64,000 nucleotides of DNA. Source: Streptomyces sp. AJS327. GTDB taxonomy: Bacteria; Actinomycetota; Actinomycetes; Streptomycetales; Streptomycetaceae. Under the pieces are notes generated by a model, which saw only the letters and a list, made by a program, of their open reading frames with translations, had not been told where the DNA came from and searched no databases. The position numbers and the translations under genes were made by a program. Position 1 is the stretch's first letter. Each line of letters begins with the position of its first letter. Where the stretch lies: positions 124,001-188,000 of the forward strand of contig NZ_SKBR01000002.1 in assembly GCF_013450295.1 (NCBI RefSeq), read 5' to 3'. Below, piece by piece: positions 41,138-51,100 of this stretch.

Positions 41138-42469
41138 TCAGACGCGCCCGGGGGCGGGCCCGGCGGCGCGGGCAGCGACGCCCGGTGCCGACGCGCCGGA
41201 AGAGGCCGGGAGTTCGAGCCGCCAGCCGGTGAGCAGCCCCGCGGCCACTCGCGGCCAGCGGCGGGAGAGGCGCTGTTCGGCCACCCGCTCCTCCATCGGT
41301 GAGGCGACGATCGCCCGCACCCGCGCCGGGTCCACCCGCAGCAGCCGCTGGTAGGCGGGGAGGGTGTCGTCGACGATGTAGCGCCAACGACGGTCCTGGT
41401 CCGCGAGGTTGAACGCCGGGAGCGGAGTGCTCAGCCGTGCGCCGGTCAGCGGACCGGTGACGCGCAGCGGCGCGTACTGCCCAGGGGTGCGCGTGCCCGG
41501 GATGGAAGCGCTGCCCACCACCGTCAGGGCGTAGGTCAGGGCCGGGCCGACCGGGGCGTGCCGCCGGTACATCGAGTTCCACTGCTCCGGCAGGATCTGG
41601 TTCTGCTCGCGGTCGAGCAGCACCGCGTTGCCGCGCCCGACCCGCTCGTCCCCGCCCGAGTCGATGTCCCGCCAGGCGCCGACGGCCTTGTCGTCCAGCA
41701 GACCGGCCGCGCGCATCTCGCGGATCGCGTCCAGCCCACCCTGCTCGTAGGCCAGGTGGGCGGCGGCCTGGTCCATGAAGACGTGCTTCTGCATGGCCAG
41801 GAACACGCTCTCGAACCACGGGAGTTCACCCGGCGGCGGGCCCCCCTCCGCCAGATCCCGCACCTCGCGGGGGAGCGCGGCGCGGACCTCGGCGGGCTGC
41901 TCGGCGAGTCGCGCGGCGAGCAGCGGGCCGAGTCGGCCGAGCGCGTCCAGGTCGAGGAAGCCACCGGCGAGCGACGGCCCGATCATGTTGGCCATCCCGG
42001 CCCACTGGAGGCGGGGGTTGGCGAGGAAGAGGTCGCCGTAGAAGGTGTACACGGCGTGCACGGTCCGCTCGTTGCGCTCGACACCGCCCGCCGGATCCCA
42101 GTCCCGCAGCCCGATACCGGCGGCGTCCGCCGCCCGCACCAGCCAGTGCTGCCAGAGCAGCGCGGCGTACCGGCGGGGCGGTACGTCCATGGCGCGAGCC
42201 CGGTCGAGCATCCGCTCCAGGACGGCGCCGTCGGTGGGCAGCGCGGGGTGCACGCCGCCCGCCCGCTCCCCGTCGGCGTTGCTCAACGGGAGATCCAGCG
42301 GAGGCCGGGGCGCCGACTCCCGGCTCGGCGCGAGGCGTTCGGCCGTGCTGACTGGGCCGAACGTGCTGGTTGGGCCAGCGGCCACGGCGGGCTGGGCCAC
42401 CGGTGCGGCCAGTACCAGAGCGACGCCCACCGCGACGCCACCGAACGCCGCCCGACCCCTCCGCGACAT
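41138..42469 (-). CDS. Secreted protein of unknown function
   Basis: The 443-residue product begins MSRRGRAAFGGVAVGVALVLAAP... with a signal peptide ending near AVAAG (residue 31). The rest is soluble, mostly helical and Arg/Ala/Leu-rich, with one segment of interest (HAVYTFYGDLFLANPRLQWAG split as YGDLFLANPRL and QWAGMANMIGP). I see no catalytic motif that I recognise. GGGAGGAG lies before the ATG. It stands alone, downstream of and convergent with ahpCD. Actinobacterial homologues are probably annotated hypothetical. Confidence 0.75.
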   Translation of the reverse strand: MSRRGRAAFGGVAVGVALVLAAPVAQPAVAAGPTSTFGPVSTAERLAPSRESAPRPPLDLPLSNADGERAGGVHPALPTDGAVLERMLDRARAMDVPPRRYAALLWQHWLVRAADAAGIGLRDWDPAGGVERNERTVHAVYTFYGDLFLANPRLQWAGMANMIGPSLAGGFLDLDALGRLGPLLAARLAEQPAEVRAALPREVRDLAEGGPPPGELPWFESVFLAMQKHVFMDQAAAHLAYEQGGLDAIREMRAAGLLDDKAVGAWRDIDSGGDERVGRGNAVLLDREQNQILPEQWNSMYRRHAPVGPALTYALTVVGSASIPGTRTPGQYAPLRVTGPLTGARLSTPLPAFNLADQDRRWRYIVDDTLPAYQRLLRVDPARVRAIVASPMEERVAEQRLSRRWPRVAAGLLTGWRLELPASSGASAPGVAARAAGPAPGRV

Positions 42470-42531
42470 CCCCGCTCCTCCCCGCGCCGGGCGCGGCCAC
42501 CGTCGACGGTGCTGATGGTGCTGGTGCCGTG

Positions 42532-44679
42532 TCAGAGCGCGCCGTCTCCGGCCGCGGACGGCACCGCCAGCTCGAACCAGACCACCTTGCCGGTGGACAG
42601 CCGGGTGGCGCCCCAGCGCCGCGCCAGCTTGTTGACCAGGTACAGGCCCCGGCCGCCCTCGTCCGTCGCACGGGCCTGCCGCAGCCGTGGCAGCTGCGGG
42701 ACGTCGTCGCCGACCTCGCAGCGCAGCGTCTGGGTGCGCAACAGCCGCAGGGTGATGGGGCGTTCGGCGTACCGCACGGCGTTCGTGACGACCTCGCTGA
42801 CCAGCAGCTCCACCGACTCGGTGAGTTCGTCGAGACCCCAGCGGGCCAGCGCGCGGCGGGCCAGGCGACGCGCCTGACCGGCCGTCTGCGCCCGGGGGTC
42901 GAGGTACCAGTAGGCCACGTCACTCGGGGCGATCCCGTCGAACCGGGCGGCGAGCAGGGCTATGTCGTCGTCCCGGTCGCCCGGGCCGAGGATGTCCAGC
43001 ACCTCGTCACAGAGCGGCTCCAGCGGGGCCGAGGCGTCCGGGCGGGTCAGCCGGGCCGTCTCGGCCAGCTTCTCCCGCAGGTGCTCGATGCCCGTCCACA
43101 CGTCACGCTGCCGGGACTCGACGAGGCCGTCGGTGTAGAGGAGCAGGGTCGCGCCCGCCGGGGCGTCCAGCTCCACCGCCTCGAAGTCGACGCCGCCGAC
43201 CCCGATCGGGGCACCGGCCGGTATACGCAGGACCTCGGCCCGGCCGCCCCGGTGCAGCAACACGGGTGGTGGATGGCCCGCGTTGGCCACGATGATGCGG
43301 TGCGCCACCGGGTCGTAGACGGCGTAGAGGCAGGTGGCCATGCGGTCGCTGCCCAGCCGCTGCGCCTGCTCGTCGAGGTGGTGCAGGACCTCCTGGGGCG
43401 GCAGGTCGAGACCGGCCAGGGTCTGCGCGGTGGTGCGCAGCTGCCCCATGATCGCGGCGGACGTCATCGAGTGGCCCATGACGTCCCCGACGACGAGCGC
43501 GACCCGGCTGCCGGGCAGCGGGATCGCGTCGTACCAGTCGCCGCCGACCCGGGCGGTCTCGGCCGCCGGGAGGTACCGGCTGGCCAGCTGCACGCCCGTC
43601 GGCTGCGGCAGTTCGTCCGGAAGCATGGTGCGCTGCAACTCGTCCGCGATGTACGCCTCACGGCCGTAGAGGACCGCCTTGTCCACACCGAGCGCGGTGT
43701 GCGTGGCGAGCTGTGCGGCGATCAGCAGGTCGTCCGGTTCGAACGCGGGCCGGGCGGGACGGCGCAGGAACACGGCCGCGCCGATCACCCGCCGCCGCCC
43801 GCGCAGCGGCGCCAGGATCGCGCGGTGCCCCGACGGGAGGTCGCGGGCCGGGCCGATCAGCTCGGGCAGCGCGTCCCGCGCGCCCGGGGCCTCGGCGAAG
43901 ACCGGCCGCACCCCGCGCAGCACCTCGGCGAGCGGGCCGCCCACCCGGACCTCGGCCAACTCGGAGGCGGCCTCGCCGGAGTCGGGCCGCAGCGCCTCAC
44001 CGGGCGCCACCAGACCGACCGGACCGAGCGTCGGGTCGGTGGTCTGCGGGCGTTCCGGAACCCGGTCGCTGCGGCGGAGCCGCAGGACCATCGGGCTGGC
44101 AGGGCGCTCGTCCCCCACCGGCAGGGGGTCGCGGAGGTAGACGAGGATGGCGTCGGCGTAGGCGGGCACGCTCGCCCGGCACAGGCCCAGAACGGTCTCG
44201 TCCAGGTCGACGCCGCGGGCGATCCGCCGGGTGGCCGCGCCGACGAAGCGCAGCCGGTCCCCGCCGCGCCGCTCACGCTCGGCCGTCTCGTCCGCCGCGG
44301 AGATCTCCGGCACTTCGCCCTCGCTGTCGTCGGCTGGCGGATGCCCGGCGGCACCGCCCTCGTCTCCGAGGGGGCCACCGCGCGTTCCCGGCACCGTGCC
44401 GCTTCCCCCGCTCTGAACCGCTCCCGCGCGCCCACCTGGTGGGCCCTCGACCTCCGGATCGAGCGGACGCGGGCGCACCCGTTCCGCCGCCTCGCCGTTC
44501 GGGCGGGGCGACTGCGCGTCGGAGGAGCCGCTGCCGGGATCGCCGGCATGTTCCCCGTAGCGCGGGTCAGGGATCGCGGCGTGCGCCATGGGGGCTCGCT
44601 CCGTCGTATCTGGTCGGCCTGACGGCTCGGCCGTGCTGGCCGCAGGCATCTCGTGCTCCGTCACGCGTTCGGTTTCCAT
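42532..44679 (-). CDS. SpoIIE-family protein phosphatase with GAF and anti-sigma-like ATPase domains
   Basis: The 715-residue product has a disordered N-terminus (about 130 residues), a GAF-like region (FVGAATRRIARGVDLDETVLGLC... to about 330), a PP2C/SpoIIE phosphatase domain (Asp residues in GGDWYDAIPLPG and VVGDVMGHS), and a C-terminal HATPase_c_2 kinase-like domain (ELLVSEVVTNAVRYAE, DEGGRGLYLVNKLARRWG). Such Streptomyces proteins act on anti-anti-sigma factors, combining phosphatase and kinase-like parts. No sigma or anti-sigma gene is adjacent. Confidence 0.92.
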   Translation of the reverse strand: METERVTEHEMPAASTAEPSGRPDTTERAPMAHAAIPDPRYGEHAGDPGSGSSDAQSPRPNGEAAERVRPRPLDPEVEGPPGGRAGAVQSGGSGTVPGTRGGPLGDEGGAAGHPPADDSEGEVPEISAADETAERERRGGDRLRFVGAATRRIARGVDLDETVLGLCRASVPAYADAILVYLRDPLPVGDERPASPMVLRLRRSDRVPERPQTTDPTLGPVGLVAPGEALRPDSGEAASELAEVRVGGPLAEVLRGVRPVFAEAPGARDALPELIGPARDLPSGHRAILAPLRGRRRVIGAAVFLRRPARPAFEPDDLLIAAQLATHTALGVDKAVLYGREAYIADELQRTMLPDELPQPTGVQLASRYLPAAETARVGGDWYDAIPLPGSRVALVVGDVMGHSMTSAAIMGQLRTTAQTLAGLDLPPQEVLHHLDEQAQRLGSDRMATCLYAVYDPVAHRIIVANAGHPPPVLLHRGGRAEVLRIPAGAPIGVGGVDFEAVELDAPAGATLLLYTDGLVESRQRDVWTGIEHLREKLAETARLTRPDASAPLEPLCDEVLDILGPGDRDDDIALLAARFDGIAPSDVAYWYLDPRAQTAGQARRLARRALARWGLDELTESVELLVSEVVTNAVRYAERPITLRLLRTQTLRCEVGDDVPQLPRLRQARATDEGGRGLYLVNKLARRWGATRLSTGKVVWFELAVPSAAGDGAL

Positions 44680-44726
44680 CCATCCGGGGCTGCGCGTCGG
44701 GCGCGCCCGAAGCTGGGCGCTCGGGT

Positions 44727-45407
44727 CTACGGGCGTCGTCGGCAGTGCAGGAAGATCTGGATCTCGGGGGGCACATCCGTACTGGCGGGCGCATAGGCGT
44801 AGGTGTCCTCCCCGACGATCTCGAATCCCGCGTCCGACACGACCTTGCGCAGATCATCCCGCAGATAGCCGGATACCCGAACTGTGTGGCCCAGGAACGG
44901 AATCGAGAAGTCATTCACATCCGACTCCACCATGCCCAGCGCGAGCGGGCCCTCCCCGCGCAGTTGACCATGGAGCATACGCAGGGCGAAGGGAATCTCC
45001 TGGCGCGGCAGCATCAGCAGCGAGAAGAACGCCACCGCCCCGTCGAACGGGCCGAGCGCGCGGCGTTCCAGGTCCGCGATGTCCACCCGGTGGAAGCTGC
45101 CCTCGGGAACGTGCTGCCGTGAGCGCTTCAGCATGCCGGGGGAGAGGTCTGTCCCGGTCACCCGGTGGCCCCCGTCGCAGAGCTGGCGCGCGGTGGGCAG
45201 CCCGGTGCCACAGCCGAGGTCCAGGATGTGGGACCCGGCGGGCAGTTGGGCGAGCAGCCACTCGCCCGAGGCGATCTGTCCCTCCTTGTGCGGAAAGGCA
45301 TCGTCGTAACGATTGCCGATGGCGTCGAATGCCTCCGCCTGGCCGGAGCGGTCAATCCCGGTCCGGTCGAAGTCCTCGTACGCCCCGAGCCGATCGGTGC
45401 TGCTCAC
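44727..45407 (-). CDS. SAM-dependent class I methyltransferase
   Basis: The 226-residue product has motif I ILDLGCGTGLPTARQL, the acidic VTGTDLSPGML segment and DGAVAFFSLLML. Its substrate is unknown. GTG 45407 is chosen because GAGAGGAG lies seven bases upstream; the frame upstream to 45524 is rich in Arg/Pro and unsupported. It lies downstream of the divergent DUF402 region and upstream of the phosphatase on the same strand, but gaps make an operon doubtful. Confidence 0.87.
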   Translation of the reverse strand: MSSTDRLGAYEDFDRTGIDRSGQAEAFDAIGNRYDDAFPHKEGQIASGEWLLAQLPAGSHILDLGCGTGLPTARQLCDGGHRVTGTDLSPGMLKRSRQHVPEGSFHRVDIADLERRALGPFDGAVAFFSLLMLPRQEIPFALRMLHGQLRGEGPLALGMVESDVNDFSIPFLGHTVRVSGYLRDDLRKVVSDAGFEIVGEDTYAYAPASTDVPPEIQIFLHCRRRP

Positions 45408-45591
45408 GACTGGGCTCCTCTCTGGCCACCCGTCAAGTCCCCGTTGAGGGGTGGGGAGTTGTGTGGCAACGCGCCTACGGAGGTTGATCCTACGTTTGCA
45501 GTATGGGGGCGTATCAAGGGGCACCGGGAGGTCCGTGCCGGTAGCCCCCTCGCCGGTCCCGGCGGTCCCCCACCGGACGTGACGGCAGCAA

Positions 45592-46305
45592 TCACCGCAT
45601 CCCTCCCGATCCCTCCCGGTGCTCCACCGGGCGCGCGGGCGGGGGTTCGCGGTCCCAGTCGTCCGGCAGCCGGGGCACCGGCCAGCCGGGGTCCGGCCGC
45701 CAGTCCTCCCAGCCGTCCCCGAACGGGGGGTCCCAGGCGCGGATCCGGTCCAGCGCCCGCCGGGCCGCCTCCCGCACCCGGGCCGCCTGCCGGGGGCCCA
45801 TCAGACCCTGGCGCTGTGCCTCCGCGAACTCGTCCTCGTCGTGCCACTCCCAGTGGCCGTGCGCGTCCACGGTGATGTCCAGGAAGTGGTCCTCGGAGTC
45901 GACGCCGCCCGCCCAACGGAGGCGCGGCTCTTCGAGGTTGACGTAGAAGTTCCGGAACCGCCAGTCGCGCTCCCAGAAGAGCCACACCGACCAGGGGTCG
46001 CCGGGGCGCGCCAGTTTGAGGACCCCGCTGCCCGACCAGTGGTCACGGACCAGGGAGCGGGGTTTGGTGTACCGCGTCGCGAGCGGTTCGCGGTGGACCG
46101 GAGTGCCGTCCGCCAGTTCGGGTTTGACGCAGAGCGTGCCCGGCGCCATCCACACGGCCAGCAGTTCGGGGGAGTCCCGCACCACCGTCATCGGGCGGCA
46201 GATGTGGTGGTGGGCGGCGCCGTTGGCCCGGTAGCGCCACAGGATCTGCGTACCTGGCGCCCAGTCGCCCGCCTCCGGCCCGCCCGCCGCCCTGTGCGCT
46301 GTCAT
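45592..46305 (-). CDS. DUF402 (FomD-like) protein
   Basis: The 237-residue product has the DUF402 core: ILWRYRANGAAHHHICRPMTVVRD, YTKPRSLVRDHWSGSGVLKLARPG, LFWERDWRFRNFYVNLEEPRLRW split across the sheet, and DHFLDITVDAHGHWEWHDEDEF with the metal-binding acidic residues. The family hydrolyses nucleoside diphosphates or related phosphate esters. No ribosome site precedes the ATG at 46305, but TAGGAT lies six bases upstream, so a leaderless message is likely. The C-terminus is Pro/Arg-rich. Confidence 0.85.
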   Translation of the reverse strand: MTAHRAAGGPEAGDWAPGTQILWRYRANGAAHHHICRPMTVVRDSPELLAVWMAPGTLCVKPELADGTPVHREPLATRYTKPRSLVRDHWSGSGVLKLARPGDPWSVWLFWERDWRFRNFYVNLEEPRLRWAGGVDSEDHFLDITVDAHGHWEWHDEDEFAEAQRQGLMGPRQAARVREAARRALDRIRAWDPPFGDGWEDWRPDPGWPVPRLPDDWDREPPPARPVEHREGSGGMR

Positions 46306-46311
46306 GGGCAG

Positions 46312-46317
46312 ATCCTA
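46312..46317 (-). promoter_or_regulatory. -10 hexamer TAGGAT of a possible leaderless DUF402 transcript
   Basis: TAGGAT on the minus strand is followed by six bases and then the ATG at 46305; no ribosome site is present. Confidence 0.5.
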
Positions 46318-46399
46318 GGCGCGCGTCGCGGCCACCGCCGCCCTCCGCGAGCCATCGCTACCCATACGAGTACCGGCGGACCCGGACCCGGTCGCGGCC

Positions 46400-46437
46400 C
46401 CGGCCGCGCGCCCCCGGATCCGGCCGCGCGCCCCCGG
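46400..46437. repeat. Tandem 18-bp direct repeat with 20-bp period
   Basis: CCGGCCGCGCGCCCCCGG occurs at 46400-46417 and 46420-46437, between the DUF402 gene and fumC. The gap (46306-46563) otherwise shows no gene. Confidence 0.7.
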
Positions 46438-46563
46438 CAGGGCCCCGGTCGCGAACCGGCCGGGCCCCCGGCGGCGTGCGCGGGCGCCCGGAGCGGCCGG
46501 GGCCGGTCCGAACGGGCCCGCGAGCGGCGGTCCCCCGGCGGCGGCGCTCGGCGGCGCGCCCGC

Positions 46564-47967
46564 TCAGGGGTGGGTCATGCGCAGAACGTCGAGCGCCTCG
46601 TCCAGCTGCTCCAGGGTGAGGTCGCCGCGCTCCACGTGCCCGGCGCGCAGCACCGCCTCGCGGATGGTCAGCCGCTCGGCCAGCGCCAGCTTCGCGACGG
46701 CCGCCGCGTTCTCGTACCCGAGGTAGCGGTTCAGCGGGGTGACCACCGAGGGTGACGACTCGGCGTACTCCCTGGCCCGTTCGACGTTCGCGGTGATCCC
46801 GTCGACGGTGCGGTCGGCCAGCAGACGACTCGCGTTGGCCAGCAGCCGCACCGACTCCAGCACGTTCTTGCCCATCACCGGCAGCATCACGTTGAGTTCG
46901 AAGTTGCCCGCGGCGCCCGCCGCGGCGACCGTCGCGTCCGCCCCGGTGACCTGCGCCGCCACCATCAGCACCGCCTCCGGCACCACCGGGTTCACCTTGC
47001 CCGGCATGATCGAGGAGCCGGGCTGGAGGTCGGGCAGCGCGATCTCCGCGAGACCGGTGCGCGGGCCCGAGCCCATCCAGCGCAGGTCGTTGCAGATCTT
47101 CGTCAGCCCCACCGCGACGGTACGCAGCTGGCCCGACAGCTCCACCAGTCCGTCCCGCGCGCCCTGCGCCTCGAAGTGGTCCCGCGCCTCGGTGAGCGGC
47201 AGCCCGGTGTCCCGCGCGACCTCCGCGATGACGGCGGCGGCGAACCCGGGCGGGGTGTTGATGCCGGTGCCCACCGCGGTCCCGCCCAGCGGCAGTTCCG
47301 CCAGCCGGGGCAGCACGGCGCGCAGCCGCTCCACCCCGTACCGCGCCTGGGCGGCGTAGCCGCCGAACTCCTGGCCCAGGGTGACGGGGGTGGCGTCCAT
47401 CAGGTGGGTGCGGCCGGACTTCACCACGTCGGCGAACTCCGCCGCCTTGGCCTCCAGCGACCCCGCCAGCCGCTCCAGCGCCGGGACGAGGTCCCCCGTC
47501 ACCGCCGCCACCGCCGCGACGTGCAGGGAGGAGGGGAAGACATCGTTCGAGGACTGGCTCGCGTTGACGTGGTCGTTGGGGTGGACGGGGGAGCCCAGCC
47601 GTTCGGTGGCCAGCGTCGCCAGAACCTCGTTCATGTTCATGTTGGAGGAGGTGCCCGAACCGGTCTGGAAGACGTCGACCGGGAACTCGGCGTCCCACCG
47701 GCCCTCCGCCACCTCCAGCGCCGCGGCGCGCACCGCCTCGGCCAGCGGCGGGTCCAGCACCCCCAGCCGCGCGTTGACCAGTGCCGCCGCCGCCTTGATC
47801 CGGGCCAGCGCCGCGATGTGCGCGCGCTCCAGCCGCTGGCCGCTGATCGGGAAGTTCTCCACCGCCCGCTGCGTCTGCGCCCCCCACTTGGCGTGGACGG
47901 GCACCCGCACCTCACCGAGTGAGTCGTGGGCGACGCGGTACTCGGCCGGGTCCGTGCTCTGGGTCAT
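46564..47967 (-). CDS. fumC: Class II fumarate hydratase FumC
   Basis: The 467-residue product has the fumarase/aspartase signature [11 protein letters not shown] (317-327), the catalytic [16 protein letters not shown] segment with His188-189 region, and [15 protein letters not shown] near the substrate. It is the iron-independent homotetramer that interconverts fumarate and malate in the citric acid cycle. GGAGGTG lies seven bases before the ATG at 47967. It lies directly downstream of the class I fumarase gene on the same strand, 193 bases apart. Confidence 0.96.
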   Translation of the reverse strand: MTQSTDPAEYRVAHDSLGEVRVPVHAKWGAQTQRAVENFPISGQRLERAHIAALARIKAAAALVNARLGVLDPPLAEAVRAAALEVAEGRWDAEFPVDVFQTGSGTSSNMNMNEVLATLATERLGSPVHPNDHVNASQSSNDVFPSSLHVAAVAAVTGDLVPALERLAGSLEAKAAEFADVVKSGRTHLMDATPVTLGQEFGGYAAQARYGVERLRAVLPRLAELPLGGTAVGTGINTPPGFAAAVIAEVARDTGLPLTEARDHFEAQGARDGLVELSGQLRTVAVGLTKICNDLRWMGSGPRTGLAEIALPDLQPGSSIMPGKVNPVVPEAVLMVAAQVTGADATVAAAGAAGNFELNVMLPVMGKNVLESVRLLANASRLLADRTVDGITANVERAREYAESSPSVVTPLNRYLGYENAAAVAKLALAERLTIREAVLRAGHVERGDLTLEQLDEALDVLRMTHP

Positions 47968-48160
47968 GGTGCTGCACCTCCGTACGGTCCAGCGTCACGC
48001 GGGACCGCCGGCATTCCCGTCCGCCGCGCCCATCCGTCAGCGCCGGGGCACGCCGGTCGCGGCGCGCGGGCGCCGGGCCGGAGCGCGCGGGCGGTCGCCG
48101 GGCCGGAGGTCGGGTGCCCGCGCCCCGGGGTGGCCGGCGCGCCGGTGGCGGCGGCCGGGG

Positions 48161-49861
48161 TCAGGAGCCCCGGCGCACCGGGATGGAGGTGACGAAGGTC
48201 TGCTCCGGCGCCGGGTCGGCGAAGAAGTCGTTGCCCTTGTCGTCCATGACGATGAAGGCGGGGAAGTCCTCCACCTCGATCCGCCAGACCGCCTCCATGC
48301 CCAGCTCGGCGTACTCCAGGACCTCGACCTTCCGGATGCAGTCCTGCGCGAGCCGTGCCGCCGGGCCACCGATGGAGCCGAGGTAGAAGCCGCCGTGCGC
48401 GGCGCACGCCTCGGTGACCTGCTTGCTGCGGTTCCCCTTCGCGAGCATCACCAGCGAGCCCCCGGCCGCCTGGAACTGCTCGACGTAGGCGTCCATCCGG
48501 CCCGCGGTGGTCGGTCCGAAGGAGCCGGAGGCGTACCCCTCGGGGGTCTTGGCCGGGCCCGCGTAGTAGACCGGGTGGTCCTTCAGGTACTGGGGCATCT
48601 CCTCGCCCGCGTCCAGCCGCTCCTTGATCTTGGCGTGGGCGATGTCCCGGGCCACCACCAGGGTGCCGGTGAGCGAGAGTCGGGTCTTGACCGGATGCCG
48701 GGACAGCTCCGCCCGGATCTCGGACATCGGACGGGACAGGTCGACCCGCACGGCCTCCAGGTCCGCGCCCGCGCCCTCGGTCAGCTGCGCCTCGGTGGTG
48801 TCCGGCAGGAAGCGCGCCGGATCCGTCTCCAGCCGCTCCAGGAAGACGCCCTCGGCGGTGATCTTCGCCCTGGCCTGCCGGTCGGCCGAACAGGAGACGG
48901 CGATCGCCACCGGGCAGGAGGCGCCGTGCCGGGGCAGCCGCACGACGCGCACGTCATGGCAGAAGTACTTGCCGCCGAACTGGGCGCCGATGCCGATGCG
49001 CTGGGTCAGCTCGAAGACCCGCTCCTCCAGCTCCCGATCGCGGAAGCCGTGCCCGTCCGGCGAACCCTCGGCGGGCAGTTCGTCGAGGTAGTGCGCGGAG
49101 GCGTACTTCGCGGTCTTGAGGGCGTACTCGGCGCTCGTCCCGCCGACGACGATGGCGAGGTGGTACGGCGGGCAGGCCGCGGTACCCAGCGAGCGGATCT
49201 TCTCCTCCAGGAACCGCATCATGGAGGACTCGTTCAGCACCGCCTTGGTCTCCTGGTACAGGAAGGACTTGTTGGCGCTGCCACCGCCCTTGGCCATGAA
49301 CAGGAACCCGTACTCGTCGCCGTCGGTCGCGTACAGCTCCACCTGGGCGGGCAGGTTGGATCCGGTGTTCCGCTCGTCCCACATGGTGAGCGGCGCCATC
49401 TGCGAGTAGCGCAGGTTCAGCTCGGTGTACGCGTCAAAGACGCCGTGCGAGAGCGCCCGCTCGTCGCCCCCCTCGGTCAGGACGCCCTGGCCGCGCTTGC
49501 CCATGACGATCGCGGTGCCGGTGTCCTGGCACATCGGCAGCGTCCCGGCGGCGGCGATGTTGGCGTTCTTCAACAGGTCCAGCGCGACGAAACGGTCGTT
49601 GGCGCTGGCCTCCGGGTCGTCCAGGATGCGGCGGAGCTGGGCGAGGTGCTCGGGGCGCAGGTAGTGCGAGATGTCGTGCATCGCCTCCCGCGCCAGCTGG
49701 CGCAGCGCCTCCGGGGCGACCTCCAGGAAGGTGCGCCCGCCCGCCTCGACCGTGCGGACCCCCTCGGTGGTCACCAGCCGGTACGGGGTCGCGTCCGGGC
49801 CCACCGGCAGCAGATCCGTGTAGGAGAACTCCGGACGGGAGGGGCGGGGGCTGGCAGACAT
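48161..49861 (-). CDS. Class I (4Fe-4S) fumarate hydratase
   Basis: The 566-residue product has both halves of the Fe-S fumarase. Cluster ligands can be read at Cys111 ([11 protein letters not shown]), Cys230 ([11 protein letters not shown]) and Cys324 ([11 protein letters not shown]); all three are offset by exactly six residues from the E. coli FumA ligands 105, 224 and 318. It is an oxygen-sensitive enzyme for fumarate hydration. The ATG at 49861 has GAGGAA ten bases upstream; the frame to 49981 is spurious. Two fumarases of different classes lie side by side. Confidence 0.94.
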   Translation of the reverse strand: MSASPRPSRPEFSYTDLLPVGPDATPYRLVTTEGVRTVEAGGRTFLEVAPEALRQLAREAMHDISHYLRPEHLAQLRRILDDPEASANDRFVALDLLKNANIAAAGTLPMCQDTGTAIVMGKRGQGVLTEGGDERALSHGVFDAYTELNLRYSQMAPLTMWDERNTGSNLPAQVELYATDGDEYGFLFMAKGGGSANKSFLYQETKAVLNESSMMRFLEEKIRSLGTAACPPYHLAIVVGGTSAEYALKTAKYASAHYLDELPAEGSPDGHGFRDRELEERVFELTQRIGIGAQFGGKYFCHDVRVVRLPRHGASCPVAIAVSCSADRQARAKITAEGVFLERLETDPARFLPDTTEAQLTEGAGADLEAVRVDLSRPMSEIRAELSRHPVKTRLSLTGTLVVARDIAHAKIKERLDAGEEMPQYLKDHPVYYAGPAKTPEGYASGSFGPTTAGRMDAYVEQFQAAGGSLVMLAKGNRSKQVTEACAAHGGFYLGSIGGPAARLAQDCIRKVEVLEYAELGMEAVWRIEVEDFPAFIVMDDKGNDFFADPAPEQTFVTSIPVRRGS

Positions 49862-50022
49862 CAGGGGGCGGTTCCTCTCATCCTCGCTCGGCGCTCCGGG
49901 CGGTCGTGCGAAAGCGCGTCTCACAGCGTAGAACGCCGGCCGGCCCGCGGAACCGGTGAGGTCCTGTGAGCTGGCGCTCAACGAGTCCCGCCGTGGGGTG
50001 GTCGCGATCTATCGCGTCTGGG

Positions 50023-50028
50023 TACGCT
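50023..50028 (+). promoter_or_regulatory. -10 hexamer TACGCT of a possible leaderless DUF1707 transcript
   Basis: TACGCT is followed by six bases and then the GTG at 50035, so transcription probably starts at the start codon. Confidence 0.5.
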
Positions 50029-50034
50029 GAGGCC

Positions 50035-50769
50035 GTGACTGACACACCGCTGGAATCGGGGGGCGCCGCGGAGAAGGCCCCCGTGCCGCAGGCCGGAGCC
50101 GCGTCGCCGGTCGCCGAGGGCGCCGTGCGCGCCTCCGACGCCGACCGGGACCGGATAGCCGACATCCTCCGGGAAGCCCTGGCCGAGGGGCGGTTGGACG
50201 CCGAGGAGCACTCCGAGCGGGTGGAGGCCGTCTACTCCTCCAAGACCACCGGCGAGTTGGACCTCCTGGTGCGCGATCTCCCGGCCGGGCGCCCGGAGCC
50301 CGACCCGCCGGCGTACGACTCCGCGCAGTACGCCCCCTCGCCGGTGCCGCTGCCCACCGAGCAGGTCGTCGCGATCTTCGGTGAGGCGAGCCGGGAGGGC
50401 CGCTGGCGGGTGCCCCGCCGGGTGAACGGTTTCGCCCTCTTCGGCGGGGTCGAACTCGACCTGAGCGAGGGGATCTTCGAGCACCAGTACGTCGTGATCA
50501 ACGCGACGGCGATCTTCGGCGGGGTCGAGATCAAGGTCCCGGAGAACGTCACCCTCCGGCAGAAGGGCGTGGGCGTCTTCGGCGGCTTCGACGTGCCGAC
50601 GGGCGAGGCGCCCGACCCCAACGCCCCCGTGGTGCTGGTGCAGGGGGCCGCGGTATTCGGCGGCGTCGAGGTGAAGACCACCGTGGGGCGGCGGCTGCGG
50701 AACCTGCTGCACACCTTCCACCCGCGGAGCGACCGCCGCCACGGCGGCCCCCGGCTCGACAAGGACTGA
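50035..50769 (+). CDS. DUF1707 / LiaF-like domain protein
   Basis: The 244-residue product has an N-terminal DUF1707 segment (RASDADRDRIADILREALAEGRL..., EHSERVEAVYSSKTTGELDLLVRDLP) and a C-terminal region with four FGG turns: LFGGVELDLSEG, IFGGVEIKVPENV, VFGGFDVPTG and VFGGVEVKTTVG. This is the beta-helical pattern of LiaF/DUF2154-like domains, which sense or modulate cell-envelope stress. There is no membrane segment, so it may act from the cytoplasmic side. The GTG at 50035 follows a -10-like TACGCT by six bases. Confidence 0.85.
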   Translation: MTDTPLESGGAAEKAPVPQAGAASPVAEGAVRASDADRDRIADILREALAEGRLDAEEHSERVEAVYSSKTTGELDLLVRDLPAGRPEPDPPAYDSAQYAPSPVPLPTEQVVAIFGEASREGRWRVPRRVNGFALFGGVELDLSEGIFEHQYVVINATAIFGGVEIKVPENVTLRQKGVGVFGGFDVPTGEAPDPNAPVVLVQGAAVFGGVEVKTTVGRRLRNLLHTFHPRSDRRHGGPRLDKD

Positions 50770-51100
50770 GCGGCGTCCGCGCGGGACCGGCGTCGGCGTC
50801 CGGGTCGCGTCGCGTCCTGCCCCGCCCGGCCCGCCCGGCCGTCGGTAGACGTGGGGGGAGGTGTGCCGGTTCGTGCGCCGTACGCGCGGGTGTTGCGACG
50901 GCGCAGGGGGCGCGACGGGGGCGCGCGCCAGGGGCGCGGGCGGAGCGCCACGGTATGAATACCGCCGCGCACAGCGGGTAGGGCTCGGTCATCGTCTCTC
51001 GCACGGTGAGCAGCGCGAACTGCCGTGCGCAGCAAGACGGGTGAAGGTGCACCGATCGGTAGCCCGACCTCTGCCGTAGCCGTCTCGTCAGGAGTAGACC
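50770..51100. other. Promoter gap of the WhiB-family gene
   Basis: No gene is visible. It contains the palindrome CGGTAT-GA-ATACCG at 50951-50964 and an AGGAG ribosome site next to the start. Confidence 0.5.
50951..50964. promoter_or_regulatory. Operator-like palindrome CGGTAT-GA-ATACCG
   Basis: Perfect six-base half sites around GA, 136 bases upstream of the WhiB-family start, inside its promoter gap. Confidence 0.5.

Noticed and set aside
47381..49969. An 862-codon plus-strand frame over the fumarases
   Set aside because: Antisense to two certain enzymes; low-complexity product.
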